A stretch of 64,000 nucleotides of DNA, from assembly GCA_016125285.1 (NCBI GenBank), contig WGMA01000043.1, positions 16,832 through 80,831 on the forward strand, read 5' to 3'. Below, in pieces: positions 26,019-35,196 of the stretch; the stretch's first letter is position 1, and every line of letters starts with the position of its first letter. The position numbers were made by a program, and so were the translations under genes. The notes below the pieces were generated by a model, which did no database searches, had not been told where the DNA came from, and saw only the letters and a list, made by a program, of their open reading frames with translations. Source of the stretch: Phycisphaera sp. (lineage in GTDB: Bacteria; Planctomycetota; Phycisphaerae; Phycisphaerales; Zrk34).

Positions 26019-26563
26019 TCACCCACAACGGGGGCGATACGATCAACGTTACCGCATCGACACCATGGCGATCGCGTGTATTAACTCGACGTGTACTCGT
26101 GACGTCAAGCGTGTTGCTATTCGCCGCCAGCCTTACGCAGGACGGGTTCTTGATCAGCGGAGAGAACCCGCGAGCGTGGGCATCGTGTTTCGGCCTGCTG
26201 TTTTTTGGTTGGATAGGCGTGCTGCAAGGCGTGTTCGCATGGCTGGCGAATCCGCTCTTGATCAGCAGTTGGCTCTTGCTGAAGGCACGGCGGACACGGT
26301 CAATCATGTGTGCGCTAGCTGCCTTGATGTTTGCACTGAGTTTCCTGCTGTATAAGGAAATCGTCACAGACGAGGCCGGCGGCGTGTCATCCATTACGCG
26401 TTACTCGGCTGGATACTGGCTTTGGGTAGCCAGCATCGCGATCGCAGTGCTTGGCGCAATCGTGTGGAAGCCAAGAGATGGTGACGCGGTTCAATCAGAA
26501 CCTGCTGAGGCGGGCTCGCGTGACGAAATCCGCGCACAAAAAAACGGCGGGGTGTCTCACTGA
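26015..26563 (+). CDS. Small multi-spanning membrane protein
   Basis: 182 residues from GTG 26015, overlapping the recJ stop by 4 nt (GTGA). About four membrane segments are visible: VLVTSSVLLFAASLTQDGFL, CFGLLFFGWIGVLQGVFAWL, MCALAALMFALSFLL and YWLWVASIAIAVLGAIV. The polar C-terminal tail is probably cytoplasmic. Base composition is lower in GC than neighbouring core genes, which may indicate later acquisition. No family is recognised. The final codons overlap a minus-strand terminator hairpin. Confidence 0.7.
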   Translation: MITHNGGDTINVTASTPWRSRVLTRRVLVTSSVLLFAASLTQDGFLISGENPRAWASCFGLLFFGWIGVLQGVFAWLANPLLISSWLLLKARRTRSIMCALAALMFALSFLLYKEIVTDEAGGVSSITRYSAGYWLWVASIAIAVLGAIVWKPRDGDAVQSEPAEAGSRDEIRAQKNGGVSH

Positions 26564-26575
26564 CCAGCCCGCCGT
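26538..26575 (-). terminator. Terminator hairpin, distal copy
   Basis: On the minus strand ACGGCGGG and CCCGCCGT arms close a 16-nt loop and are followed by seven Ts. It is the second of two related hairpins downstream of glpK, and it overlaps the end of the convergent membrane-protein gene. The outermost loop-side stem pair is G-C here and A-T in the other copy. Confidence 0.75.
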
Positions 26576-26698
26576 CGTTCCGGGGTCACTACTTATGCCT
26601 TAAGTATCGGCGCGCGGGCCGGGCTTCTCTATGGGGCGCTTTCCCCAAATCTCAAACAGGTCCGTCTTCCACACCTTGGCGCGGCGCGGTCGGCGCAT

Positions 26699-26736
26699 AA
26701 AAAAACGGCGGAGTGCCAAAAAGGCCAATCCGCCGT
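26699..26736 (-). terminator. Terminator hairpin, proximal to glpK
   Basis: On the minus strand the arms ACGGCGGA and TCCGCCGT (8 bp), with an inner GCC/GGC pairing, are followed by seven Ts. This is a standard Rho-independent terminator for the minus-strand glpK gene, about 135 nt past its stop. Confidence 0.8.
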
Positions 26737-26870
26737 CGTTCCGGGGTCAATGTTGATGAACTCATTATCGACCGATCGTGTGAATCGATCTATGGGGTAA
26801 TTACCCCGATTCTGGCGGCCGTCGCAGGTGTTGATGTGCCAACGAGATGCGCGGAGTGACTGAACCCCAT

Positions 26871-28388
26871 TCACTCAACCCAGTCGAGGCTGCGCTGCAC
26901 AGCCTTGCGCCATCCCGCGCAGAGGGATTCGCGTGTCGACGCGTCGATCGCCGGTCGCCACGTCTGCTGCGCCCGCCACGTGGCGCGCAGCTCGTCGAGG
27001 CCCGCGAAGTAGCCGACCGCGAGCCCCGCCGCGAACGCCGCGCCGAGGGCCGTCGTCTCGCTGATCACCGGCCGCGTCACCGGCACGCCGAGCACGTCCG
27101 ACTGGAACTGCATGAGCAGTTCGTTGACGACCATGCCGCCGTCAACCTTGAGCTCGGTGAGCTCGACGCCGGAGTCGGCGCGCATCGCGTCGATGACCTC
27201 GCGTGTCTGATACGCGGTGGCCTCGAGCGCGGCCCGGGCGATGTGTGCCTTGTTGACCGCCCGGGTCAGGCCGACGATCACGCCGCGCGCATCGCTGCGC
27301 CAGTGCGGCGCGAACAGCCCGCTGAACGCCGGGACGAAGTACACGCCCGCCGCGTCATCGACCCGCTTCGCCAGCGCCTCGATCTCGCCCGACGTCGCGA
27401 TCAGCCCGAGGTTGTCCCGCAGCCACTGCACCAGCGCGCCCGCGATCGCGATCGACCCTTCCAGCGCGTACACCGGCGGGGCGTCGCCGAAGCGGTACGC
27501 CACCGTCGTCAGCAGACCGTGCTCGGACACGTTGGGCTGCTCGCCGGTGTTGAGCAGCATGAAGCAGCCGGTGCCGTAGGTGTTCTTCGCCTCGCCGGGC
27601 TCGAAGCAGCACTGGCCGATGAGCGCCGCCTGCTGGTCCCCCACCGCCGCGGCGATCGGGATGACCGCGCCGAACGGGCCGTCGGCGCGGGTCACGCCGT
27701 ACGCCCCCGCCGACGAACTCGGCACGATCGTCGGCAGCATCGTCACCGGCACGCCCATCGTCGCCGCGATCTCCGCGTCCCACCGCAGCGTGCGCAGGTC
27801 CATCAGCATCGTCCGCGACGCGTTGGTCACGTCGGTCACGTGTCGCCCGCCGTCCACGCCGCCCGTCAGGTTCCACACGAGCCACGCGTCGATCGTGCCC
27901 GCGATCACGTCGCCGTTCTCCGCGCGCGCCCGCGCGCCGTCCACGTTCTCCAGCACCCACGCGATCTTCGGCCCCGAAAAATACGTCGCCAGCGGCAGCC
28001 CCGTCGCCGCGCGGAAGCGATCGATGCCCGCGTCGCCTTCCGCCGCGAGCCGATCACACATCGCCTTCGTCCGCGTGTCCTGCCAGACGATCGCGTTGCA
28101 CACCGGCTCGCCCGTGCGTCGGTCCCACACAACCGTCGTCTCGCGCTGATTCGTGATGCCCACCGCCGCGATGTCGCCGCCGGTCACGCCCGCCGCGCTC
28201 ATCGCCTCGGCGACCACCCATTGCGTGCGCTGCCAGATCGCGCTGGCGTCGTGCTCCACCCAGCCCGGCTTCGGATAGATCTGCTCGTGCTCCGCCTGCC
28301 CGACGCCCAGCACGTTCGCCGCGGCGTCGAACAGCATGCAGCGTGTCGACGTCGTCCCCTGATCGATCGCGGCGATGCACTTGGACAT
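26871..28388 (-). CDS. glpK: Glycerol kinase
   Basis: 505 residues, full length for GlpK. It phosphorylates glycerol to sn-glycerol-3-phosphate. Features: N-terminal ATP-binding [34 protein letters not shown], substrate region [10 protein letters not shown], and the C-terminal half with [39 protein letters not shown] and [19 protein letters not shown]. No glpF or glpD gene is next to it. It is followed on its strand by two tandem terminator hairpins. Confidence 0.97.
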   Translation of the reverse strand: MSKCIAAIDQGTTSTRCMLFDAAANVLGVGQAEHEQIYPKPGWVEHDASAIWQRTQWVVAEAMSAAGVTGGDIAAVGITNQRETTVVWDRRTGEPVCNAIVWQDTRTKAMCDRLAAEGDAGIDRFRAATGLPLATYFSGPKIAWVLENVDGARARAENGDVIAGTIDAWLVWNLTGGVDGGRHVTDVTNASRTMLMDLRTLRWDAEIAATMGVPVTMLPTIVPSSSAGAYGVTRADGPFGAVIPIAAAVGDQQAALIGQCCFEPGEAKNTYGTGCFMLLNTGEQPNVSEHGLLTTVAYRFGDAPPVYALEGSIAIAGALVQWLRDNLGLIATSGEIEALAKRVDDAAGVYFVPAFSGLFAPHWRSDARGVIVGLTRAVNKAHIARAALEATAYQTREVIDAMRADSGVELTELKVDGGMVVNELLMQFQSDVLGVPVTRPVISETTALGAAFAAGLAVGYFAGLDELRATWRAQQTWRPAIDASTRESLCAGWRKAVQRSLDWVE

Positions 28389-28441
28389 GCCAACAGATTA
28401 ACACGTCCCGTTTATCCGATGAATCGACAACGTTGAGGAAA

Positions 28442-28894
28442 TCATGAACCGCACAGCAACCGACGGATCGCACGCTGCCGGTATCCGAAGATCCGGCTGA
28501 GCTGCAGCCGCACCATCGGCCAGGCGATCTGCCCGATCGGGAACAGCGGCAGCGCGTAGTCGACGTCGTCGATCATGCGCGTGCCGCCATCGATCGCCTC
28601 GAAGAAATGTCGGTGCGCCCACACGCGGTAAGGCCCGCGCACCGCTTCGTCGACGAACATCCGCGGCGGGTCCCACGCGCTGATGTGCGTCCGCCACGTC
28701 ATCGGCACGCCCCACAGCTTCAGCCGGTAGTCGATCAACGTGCCCTGGCCGATGTCGATCGGCGTCGGGGTCACGATGCGGAAGCCCAGCTCGGGCGGCG
28801 TGATCCGCTCGAGGTTCTCGGCGTCGGCGAAGAACGCGAACACGCGCTCGATGTCGAGCGGCAGGTCCATCTCGTAGTGCAGGTTGTGCAGCAT
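28442..28894 (-). CDS. SRPBCC-family (polyketide cyclase-like) protein
   Basis: 150 residues from ATG 28894, chosen because GGAG lies 8 nt upstream. The opening [20 protein letters not shown] followed by [14 protein letters not shown] is the classic start of SRPBCC ligand-binding proteins (cyclase/dehydrase type, YfdX/CoxG-like). The rest follows the family strand pattern, ending [19 protein letters not shown]. These proteins bind hydrophobic ligands; many are unassigned. It is divergent from the glutamate-receptor-like channel gene. Confidence 0.85.
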   Translation of the reverse strand: MLHNLHYEMDLPLDIERVFAFFADAENLERITPPELGFRIVTPTPIDIGQGTLIDYRLKLWGVPMTWRTHISAWDPPRMFVDEAVRGPYRVWAHRHFFEAIDGGTRMIDDVDYALPLFPIGQIAWPMVRLQLSRIFGYRQRAIRRLLCGS

Positions 28895-29027
28895 CCACGT
28901 CGCTCCGTGACGGCGCGACCCCCAATACGCGTGATTCGATGCCCGTGGGCGCGTCGACGTCACGCGATTCTTTGCCCGTCGCGCACGGCGCGGTATCCTC
29001 CGTGTAAGGGTTCGCGGGAGACTGCTG

Positions 29028-30149
29028 ATGTGTTTCAACTTACGCAGCCGAAGCGTCGCCAGACGCCTGTTGTCTATCGCCGTGTGCGCCACCGTGATCG
29101 CGCTGTTCGCGTCGATCGGCGCGGCGCAGACGCCCGACGCACCGGCGGCGCCCGCGAAGCCGCGCCCGAGGCTGCGCGTCGTCACCAAGGTCACACCGCC
29201 GTTCGCGATGCGCGACGCCGACGGCAACTGGTCCGGCATCAGCATCGAGCTGTGGCGTCGTCTGGCCGATGAGGTCGGCGTCGACTACGACATCAAGGAG
29301 ATGACGCTCGACCAGATGCTCGACGCGGTGGCGACCGGCAAGGCCGACGTCGCGATCTCCGCGATCAGCGTCACCATGGAGCGCGAGGAGCGCCTCGACT
29401 TCACGCACTCGTATTTCACCACCGGGCTGGGCGTCGCCGTGCCGCGCGCCGGGCAGGCGGGCTTCTGGCGGACGCTGCAACGCGTGTTCTCGGCGCGCTT
29501 CTTCGCCGTCGCCGCGCTGCTCGTCGTCGTGACGATCGCCTGCGGCGTCGTGTTCTGGCTGCTCGAGCGCCGCGCGAAGACCGGCCCGTTCGCCGAGCGC
29601 AAGTCCGGCATCCGCGACGGCATCTGGTGGGCCGTGGTGATCCTGCTCGGCAACAAGGGCGTCAATCCCAACACGTCCGCCGCCCGCGCCCTCGCCGCGA
29701 CGGGCATGTTCGCCAGCCTCCTGGCGCTGTCGACCCTCACCGGCGCGATCGCCTCCGTGCTGACCGTCGGCCAGCTCGACACGCCGATCCAGCACCCCGA
29801 CGACCTCCGCCGCGTCAGCGTCGTGACCCTCGCCGACAGCACCAGCGCCAAGTATCTCCGCGACAAACACATCCGCCACCGGACCGTCGGCTCGATCGAC
29901 GAGGCCTTCGCCGCGCTCGCCGACGGCTCGGCCGAGGCGGTCGTCTACGACGCGCCGATCCTCAAGTACACCGTCAACCAGTCGCACAGCGACCGCGTGG
30001 TCGTCCTGCCGTGGACCTTCCAGCAGCAGGAATACGCCGTCGCCCTCGCCACCGACAGCCCGTGGCGCGAACCGATGAACCGCGTCCTGCTCGAACTCCG
30101 CAACGACGACGCCTGGCGCGACATCCGCTTCCGGTATCTCGGTGAGTAA
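29028..30149 (+). CDS. Glutamate-receptor-like ion channel (GluR0-type) with altered filter
   Basis: 373 residues. After a signal peptide ending near IGAAQ, lobe 1 of a periplasmic ligand-binding domain begins ([40 protein letters not shown]). It is interrupted by membrane helix 1 ([20 protein letters not shown]), a re-entrant pore ([20 protein letters not shown]) and helix 2 ([20 protein letters not shown]). Lobe 2 then completes it ([11 protein letters not shown]). This is the GluR0 plan. At the selectivity-filter position the usual TVGYGD is replaced by LLGNKGVNP, so K+ selectivity is doubtful. GGGAG lies 9 nt before the ATG. Confidence 0.9.
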   Translation: MCFNLRSRSVARRLLSIAVCATVIALFASIGAAQTPDAPAAPAKPRPRLRVVTKVTPPFAMRDADGNWSGISIELWRRLADEVGVDYDIKEMTLDQMLDAVATGKADVAISAISVTMEREERLDFTHSYFTTGLGVAVPRAGQAGFWRTLQRVFSARFFAVAALLVVVTIACGVVFWLLERRAKTGPFAERKSGIRDGIWWAVVILLGNKGVNPNTSAARALAATGMFASLLALSTLTGAIASVLTVGQLDTPIQHPDDLRRVSVVTLADSTSAKYLRDKHIRHRTVGSIDEAFAALADGSAEAVVYDAPILKYTVNQSHSDRVVVLPWTFQQQEYAVALATDSPWREPMNRVLLELRNDDAWRDIRFRYLGE

Positions 30150-30157
30150 CGCGATCC

Positions 30158-31222
30158 TTACCGCAGCTCCAGCCCGCGTTCGAAGAAGTCGTACTTCATC
30201 GCCTGCTTCGCCATCCACAATGTTTTTTCCGCCACGGCGTTGGCGCGCTTCGTGCCTTCGCGCAGGGCGTCGACCACGTCGGCGTCGGTGATCTTCTCGC
30301 GACGCTCGCGGATGGGGTCGAGCAGCGTGTTGATCGCTTCGGCGGCTTCCTTCTTGAGGTGGCCGTCGCCGAGTTCCGACTTGCTGTAGGCGTCGACGAG
30401 TTCATCGACGCGCGACTGGTCCGTGTGGAAGCTGCGGAGGTACTCGATGACGGTGTTGTTCTCCATCACCGGCGGGTCTTCCATCGTGCCGCGGCCGGTG
30501 AAGATCTTGTTGCACTTCTTCTGCACTTCTTTCGGCGTGTCGGACAGCAGGATCGCGTTGCCCAGCGACTTGGACATCTTGTTGACGCCGTCGATGCCGG
30601 TGAGGCGGGCGACGCGGCCGGTCTTCGCGGCGGGGATCGGGAACACGCCGCCCTCTTTGACGTAGTCCGCGTCGTCGGTCTGACCGGACACGCCGCAGTA
30701 CAGCTGGTCGAACCGGCGGGCGATCTCGCGCGTCATCTCGATGTGTGGCACCTGGTCCTCGCCGACCGGCACGACGTCCGGGCGGAACGCGAGGATGTCG
30801 GCGATCTGGCCGACCGGGTACATCAGGAAGCCGAACGAGTAGTTGTCGCCGAGGTTCTTGACGCGGATCTCGTCCTTGACGGTCGGGTTCTTCATGAGTC
30901 GGCCGTAGCCGAGGATCATCGCGAAGTACCACGTCAGCTCGGCGATGGCGGGCACCTCCGACTGGAGGAACAGCGCCGAGCGATTGGGGTCGATGCCGCA
31001 CGCCATCCAGTCGCGGACGATCTCGATGGTGTCCTCACGGATCCCGGCGACCTCTTCGCTGCGTGTCGTCAGGGCGTGGACGTTGGCGATGAGGAAGTAG
31101 CAGTCGTAGTCGTCCTGCATCGCCAGGCGGTTCTCGATGGACCCGGCGTAGTGTCCGAGGTGCAGGCGGCCGGTCGGGGTGTCGCCGGTGAGCAGACGCG
31201 GTTTTTCGTTCGATGCGGTCAT
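30158..31222 (-). CDS. trpS: Tryptophanyl-tRNA synthetase
   Basis: 354 residues from ATG 31222; the frame stays open upstream to 31267. A class I aminoacyl-tRNA synthetase with the HIGH-equivalent in GDTPTGRLHLGHYAGS and the KMSKS loop in GVNKMSKSLGNAI. YPVGQIADILAF and VPVGEDQVPHIEMTREIARR are typical TrpRS substrate-binding segments. Convergent with the ion-channel gene, 8 nt between stops, and divergent from the 5-formyl-THF cyclo-ligase gene. Confidence 0.97.
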   Translation of the reverse strand: MTASNEKPRLLTGDTPTGRLHLGHYAGSIENRLAMQDDYDCYFLIANVHALTTRSEEVAGIREDTIEIVRDWMACGIDPNRSALFLQSEVPAIAELTWYFAMILGYGRLMKNPTVKDEIRVKNLGDNYSFGFLMYPVGQIADILAFRPDVVPVGEDQVPHIEMTREIARRFDQLYCGVSGQTDDADYVKEGGVFPIPAAKTGRVARLTGIDGVNKMSKSLGNAILLSDTPKEVQKKCNKIFTGRGTMEDPPVMENNTVIEYLRSFHTDQSRVDELVDAYSKSELGDGHLKKEAAEAINTLLDPIRERREKITDADVVDALREGTKRANAVAEKTLWMAKQAMKYDFFERGLELR

Positions 31223-31481
31223 GACGGCATGTTTTAGCGGGGTTCGAGCGGGGTCGCAAAGCCGCAAGCGGAGCGGTCGAGCGGCGGCGGCGGTGAAAAA
31301 CGTGCAAGACTGTCACAAAGTCGGCGGTGGAAGCATACGTATTTGGGTACAACACCCCGTCAACAGGCGTGCAAGCGTGGACGTATAAAAAGCGTTCAAA
31401 CTATTGGGGATATTTCCCCGCGTTGGTCGACAGTTACAAGGTACTATCGACTCAGCGTCACACTCGTGGTGGAGCGGCATC

Positions 31482-32072
31482 ATGGTCGGGGCTCCTGAAA
31501 AGAAAAACCTGCGTGCGCAGCTGCGGGCGAAGCTGATGGAGCTTGAGCCGGCGGAGCTGCACGCCAAGTCGGTCGCGGCGGCGGAGCGTCTGGCGGCGAC
31601 GCCGGAGTTCCAGCGGGCCGAGTCGGTGATGATCTTCCTGCCGCTGAAGTACGAGATCGACGCCCGGCCGATCGCGCTGCGGGCGTGGCAGCGGATGAAG
31701 ACGGTGACGGTGCCGCTGGTCAGCTACGAGCAGAAGCACATGATCCCGGTGGTGCTGCGAAGCCTGGACGAGCCGATGAACGTCGACCGCTACGGCGTGT
31801 CGACGCCGGGCACGGGCAAGCCGATCCCGCCGCAGGACATCGACATGGTGATCGTGCCGGGGCTGGGCTTCGACGTCGAGGGCCGACGCATCGGGCGCGG
31901 CGGCGGGTTCTACGACCGCTTCCTGGCGCACCCGAGTTTCACGGGCATCACCTGCGGGTTGGCGCTCGACGAGCAGATCGTCGACGAAGTGCCGACCGCG
32001 TGTCACGACGTGTCGCTGGACCTGCTGGTGACCGACCGGCGTGAACTGCGTTTCGATCGCATCCGGGCGTAA
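31482..32072 (+). CDS. 5-formyltetrahydrofolate cyclo-ligase
   Basis: 196 residues from ATG 31482, with GGAG 8 nt upstream; the frame extends to 31404 without support. It converts 5-formyl-THF to 5,10-methenyl-THF with ATP. Family motifs: KKNLRAQLRAKLMEL at the N-terminus, IFLPLKYEIDARPI, MVIVPGLGFDVEGRRIGRGG with GGGFYDRFL (ATP/phosphate loop), and LALDEQIVDEVPTACHDVSL near the end. A GGGG-N6-CCCC inverted repeat (31405-31418) lies 64 nt upstream of the start. Confidence 0.95.
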   Translation: MVGAPEKKNLRAQLRAKLMELEPAELHAKSVAAAERLAATPEFQRAESVMIFLPLKYEIDARPIALRAWQRMKTVTVPLVSYEQKHMIPVVLRSLDEPMNVDRYGVSTPGTGKPIPPQDIDMVIVPGLGFDVEGRRIGRGGGFYDRFLAHPSFTGITCGLALDEQIVDEVPTACHDVSLDLLVTDRRELRFDRIRA

Positions 32073-32189
32073 GCGGTCGCGCGGCGAGCAACGCGTGACC
32101 TTCCTGTCGAAAAAACCGTTCAGTATTGGTTTTAAGGCGTGAAATCGCTGCGCGTTCGGGGTAATATGTAGCTCTACATTCAGGCATTG

Positions 32190-32263
32190 CGCGGGCCGAC
32201 GGAGCGACGCCCGCGTCAGCACCCATGGCGTTAGGCCGGGAAGGACGGATCCGAAATGGTGCT
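32190..32263 (+). promoter_or_regulatory. Two stem-loops over the L,D-transpeptidase start
   Basis: First hairpin: CGCGGGC (32190-32196) pairs with GCCCGCG (32209-32215). Second: AGCACCCAT (32219-32227) pairs, with one bulged C, with ATGGTGCT (32256-32263), which includes the start codon. The likely ribosome-binding purines (GGGAAGGA) lie in the loop. This could control translation; inference from pairing only. Confidence 0.4.
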
Positions 32264-33554
32264 CTCCAGTCAAGCGGGCCGCGAAGGCAGCAATCGTGTA
32301 TCGGGCATGTCGTGGAAACAGCGCCAGGCGCGGCGGATGCGTCGTGTGATCGGCGTGGTGTTGCTGATCGTCGCGGCGCTGGTGGCGTGGTCGTGGAACG
32401 GCGAGGACGAGAAGGCGACGGACGCGACGACGAACGGCGAGGCGATGGTCGACAGCGGCGCGGTGCCGACCGACGCGCTGGCCGCGACGACGCCCGAGCC
32501 GAGCCGGGTGCCCGAAGCCCTGCGTGACCACAACGGCCAGCCGATGGAGACGCCCGCGGCGATCCTCGCCCGCGCCACCGCCGAGCGCAACGCCGCCGCA
32601 CCCAACGCCGCGACGTCCTCGCCCGTGACGACGACGCCCGCCCCCACCGCCCCGACGCCCTCCGACGCCGTGGCCCAGCAGCCGATCGTCAATCCCAACC
32701 ACCCCGCCATCGACAAGTCCGGCGACGACACGCGCACCACCGCCCTGCTCGCCGCGACCAGCCCCGCACGCGCCGCCCCGCAGCCCACCGCCGCGACCAA
32801 CACCGGCGGCGGCTCGCTGCTCAATCACGCCCGCCAGCTCGCCCAGCAGGGCCAGCTCGTCGAGGCGCGCGACATCCTCAACAAGGCCCTCAACGGACCG
32901 ATCACGCCCGGCGAGGCCAGCGCCATCCGCGCCGACATGCAGGCCCTCAACGAGGAACTCGTCTTCAGCCCGAAGATCGTCCCCAACGACCCTTACGCCG
33001 AGGCGTACGTCGTCAAGCCCGGCGAGCTGGTGTCCAAGATCGCCGCTCGCTACGACGTGCCCTGGCAGTTCATCTGCTACATCAACGGCAACCTCGACCC
33101 GCGTCGGCTCCGCGCCGGGGCGCGGCTCAAGGTCGTCAAGGGACCGTTCCACGCCGTGGTCGACAAGTCCGACTTCCGCCTCGACATCTACCTCGGCGAC
33201 ATGTACTGCCGCAGCTTCAACGTCGGCCTCGGCGAGCACGGCTCCACGCCGCTGGGCACCTTCCAGGTCAAGCAGCACTCCAAGCTCGAGCACCCCGTGT
33301 GGGTCAACCCCCGCACCGGTGAGAAGTTCGCCGCGAACGACCCCCAGAACCCGCTCGGCGGATACTGGATCGGCCTCGAGGGCACCGACGAGAACACGCG
33401 CGACCTCGCGGGCTACGGCATCCACGGCACCATCCACCCCGAGTCGATCGGGCACGAGGCGTCCATGGGGTGCGTCCGCCTGATCCCCGACCAGGTCAAG
33501 ATCGTCTACCTCATGCTGCTCGAGGAGAAATCCAAAGTCGCGATTGTTCAGTGA
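32256..33554 (+). CDS. LysM / L,D-transpeptidase (YkuD) protein
   Basis: 432 residues. One N-terminal membrane anchor (VIGVVLLIVAALVAWSW) is followed by a proline/alanine/threonine-rich linker of about 150 residues and a short helical segment. A LysM domain follows (YVVKPGELVSKIAARYDVPW), then a YkuD catalytic domain. The active-site region GYGIHGTIHPESIGHEASMG then CVRL contains the conserved HG…S-x-G-C-V-R with the nucleophilic cysteine. It cross-links or anchors proteins to peptidoglycan in the periplasm. ATG 32307 is an alternative start. A strong terminator follows. Confidence 0.92.
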   Translation: MVLSSQAGREGSNRVSGMSWKQRQARRMRRVIGVVLLIVAALVAWSWNGEDEKATDATTNGEAMVDSGAVPTDALAATTPEPSRVPEALRDHNGQPMETPAAILARATAERNAAAPNAATSSPVTTTPAPTAPTPSDAVAQQPIVNPNHPAIDKSGDDTRTTALLAATSPARAAPQPTAATNTGGGSLLNHARQLAQQGQLVEARDILNKALNGPITPGEASAIRADMQALNEELVFSPKIVPNDPYAEAYVVKPGELVSKIAARYDVPWQFICYINGNLDPRRLRAGARLKVVKGPFHAVVDKSDFRLDIYLGDMYCRSFNVGLGEHGSTPLGTFQVKQHSKLEHPVWVNPRTGEKFAANDPQNPLGGYWIGLEGTDENTRDLAGYGIHGTIHPESIGHEASMGCVRLIPDQVKIVYLMLLEEKSKVAIVQ

Positions 33555-33627
33555 CCGATACATGCTCTCCCGATTCGATCATTGCCCCGCCGTGGACAAC
33601 TCCGATGTCCGCAGCGGACGAATCATC

Positions 33628-33666
33628 AAGGACTTGCGGCCCAACGGTCGTAAGTCCTTATTTTTT
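33628..33666 (+). terminator. Rho-independent terminator after L,D-transpeptidase gene
   Basis: AAGGACTTGCG pairs with CGTAAGTCCTT (11 bp, one G-U) around a 10-nt loop and is followed by A and six Ts. Confidence 0.9.
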
Positions 33667-34124
33667 GCGCCGCCCCTCCGCGCTGCGCTACGTTCGTCTG
33701 CATCAGGGGGGGGGGGGGTACCGATTGTGGATTACGGATTGTGGATTTCGGATTTGGCGCGCGGGGAGCGCGCACGGAGGGGTGTCCGTGTTGACGTGAC
33801 GGTGGCGCATACCGACGTTTAGTTGGCATCGTTCTCCCCCTTTGTCGCAGCGCGTCGGCGCCGCTGACGTTGTCGCCGCGGCGCGGATGGTGCGCCGGTC
33901 CATTATATCGGGGATCCGAAAAGATATCAACAAATACCAAACATTTGTTACGTTAAACGTGATGTCACAACGAGTTTGATGATCTGAGAAGCGACCGCCG
34001 CCGCTGGGTGTTCTGCGGGATCATGGGGTCCGTTTGCGGCGGTCGCGTGAACCGGCCGGGGCTGTGTCGCGTCTGGTTGCGGGGTATGCTGTTTGATGAC
34101 GCCAACGATCGGGAGGTCGATGAC
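33667..34124. other. Intergenic region with G13 run and GGATT repeats
   Basis: No coding frame of note. It contains thirteen consecutive Gs (33706-33718) and then a short iterated stretch (GATTGTGGATTACGGATTGT and onward, about 33723-33755), a kind of simple repeat common between planctomycete genes. An AT-richer patch around 33905-33965 (CATTTGTTACGTTAAACG) may hold the promoter of the next gene. Confidence 0.5.
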
Positions 34125-35078
34125 ATGACAGGGCACGCATGGCACGCACGTGGGGTCGGTCTGGGGTTGATGGTGGTGGCGATGAGCGCGGCGGTGGCGC
34201 TGGGGGCGGACGATCTGAAGCCGGTCACGGCCCAGGTCGCCGTGGCTCAGATCACGCGCGAGGCGATGCCGAGTTGGAAGAAGGACGGCACGCTGCCGCG
34301 GCAGATGTGCGACTTCGCGGTCGACAAGGGCTGGAAGACCGACCGCGACGGGCTGGTCGTCGTGCTGGGCCGCAAGCTCAACAACGACGCGGCGTTTGAG
34401 GCTTACGTGAAGTGGCAGTTGCTGAGCTTCTTTCCGGACTTCTCTGACCTGACCGCCGCGCAGCTCGATCAGCTGATCAAGGGCATGGCGCCGATGCAGC
34501 CGTACCCCAACAGCGTGTCGCTGGTCACGGACCCCGGCTCGTCGCAGCCGGGCAACCTGATCAACAACCTCAGCGGCTCGGTCGGCGGGCAGCGGCTCGG
34601 CGTCGACCGGCGGCCGAAGGAGACGACGAATAAGCCGCTGTCGAACGCGGAGATCGTCGCCGCGACCAACGAACGCCTCACCCAGCAGCACGCGTTCGCC
34701 AAGGCGTCGAACGTCATCGTGACCCGCTACCGCGAGACGCTCACCGAGCGGCTGCCCGAGACCGGCCCGGCCCGGCTGACGGCGATGATCGAGGACCTGC
34801 GCACGCGTGTCGAAGCGGGCGACCCGTCCCACGTGGACCTCGCCAAGGCGCTGCTCGCCGCGAGCGAGAAGGCGAAGGCCGACAAGACGCTCACCGCCGA
34901 GCAGCGCAAGCAGCTGTCCGACGCCGTGGCCGTCGCCGCGGGTCGCAAGTGGCCGATCATCAAGTCCGTGAAGCTCGGCGGCGGCGGCAACATCACGTAC
35001 GACGCCGACTACGCGGTGGTCGACCCGAACATCGCGGTGCAGATCCGCAAGAACCTGCTGACGACGCCGAAGCCGTAA
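34125..35078 (+). CDS. Secreted protein of unknown function (317 aa)
   Basis: Start at ATG 34125 with GGGAGG 8 nt upstream; the frame is open to 34008 without support. A signal peptide (MTGHAWHARGVGLGLMVVAM…ALGA) precedes a mostly helical protein with alanine/lysine/glutamate-rich segments (LVVVLGRKLNNDAAFEAYVK, LLAASEKAKADKTLTAEQRK). No catalytic motif or family is recognised. Probably periplasmic. It lies upstream of a same-strand run of lipoprotein and membrane-protein genes. Confidence 0.72.
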   Translation: MTGHAWHARGVGLGLMVVAMSAAVALGADDLKPVTAQVAVAQITREAMPSWKKDGTLPRQMCDFAVDKGWKTDRDGLVVVLGRKLNNDAAFEAYVKWQLLSFFPDFSDLTAAQLDQLIKGMAPMQPYPNSVSLVTDPGSSQPGNLINNLSGSVGGQRLGVDRRPKETTNKPLSNAEIVAATNERLTQQHAFAKASNVIVTRYRETLTERLPETGPARLTAMIEDLRTRVEAGDPSHVDLAKALLAASEKAKADKTLTAEQRKQLSDAVAVAAGRKWPIIKSVKLGGGGNITYDADYAVVDPNIAVQIRKNLLTTPKP

Positions 35079-35196
35079 GTGCGCGGGGTGAATTTCGCTG
35101 GGGCGGCGACGGTACGACTGGTACAATCGTTCACGCATACTCGTCCGGGTGAAGTTGGGCCCTGCCTGTATGGGAAAGGCCAAGGCGGCTGGCCCG

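Larger units (their letters stand above)
26538..26815. repeat. Tandem intergenic module, two ~161-nt imperfect copies
   Basis: Each copy holds a run of seven As, an ACGGCGG hairpin, CGTTCCGGGGTCA and then CTATGGGG-N6-CCCC followed by a TCT-like stretch. The hairpins start 161 nt apart (26544 and 26705). The remaining sequence has diverged. This region fills the 307-nt gap between the membrane-protein gene and glpK; no coding frame is seen in it. Confidence 0.65.

Noticed and set aside
31223..31481. Possible 6S RNA next to the 5-formyl-THF cyclo-ligase gene, as in E. coli ssrS-ygfA
   Set aside because: The 260-nt gap shows no long hairpin with a central bubble; it is a divergent promoter region for trpS and the cyclo-ligase gene.
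32280..32330. Segment GGGCCGCGAAGGCAGCAA resembling the 4.5S/SRP RNA core
   Set aside because: The tetraloop and the invariant AGCAG placement do not align, no long hairpin frames it, and it lies inside the coding sequence of the L,D-transpeptidase.
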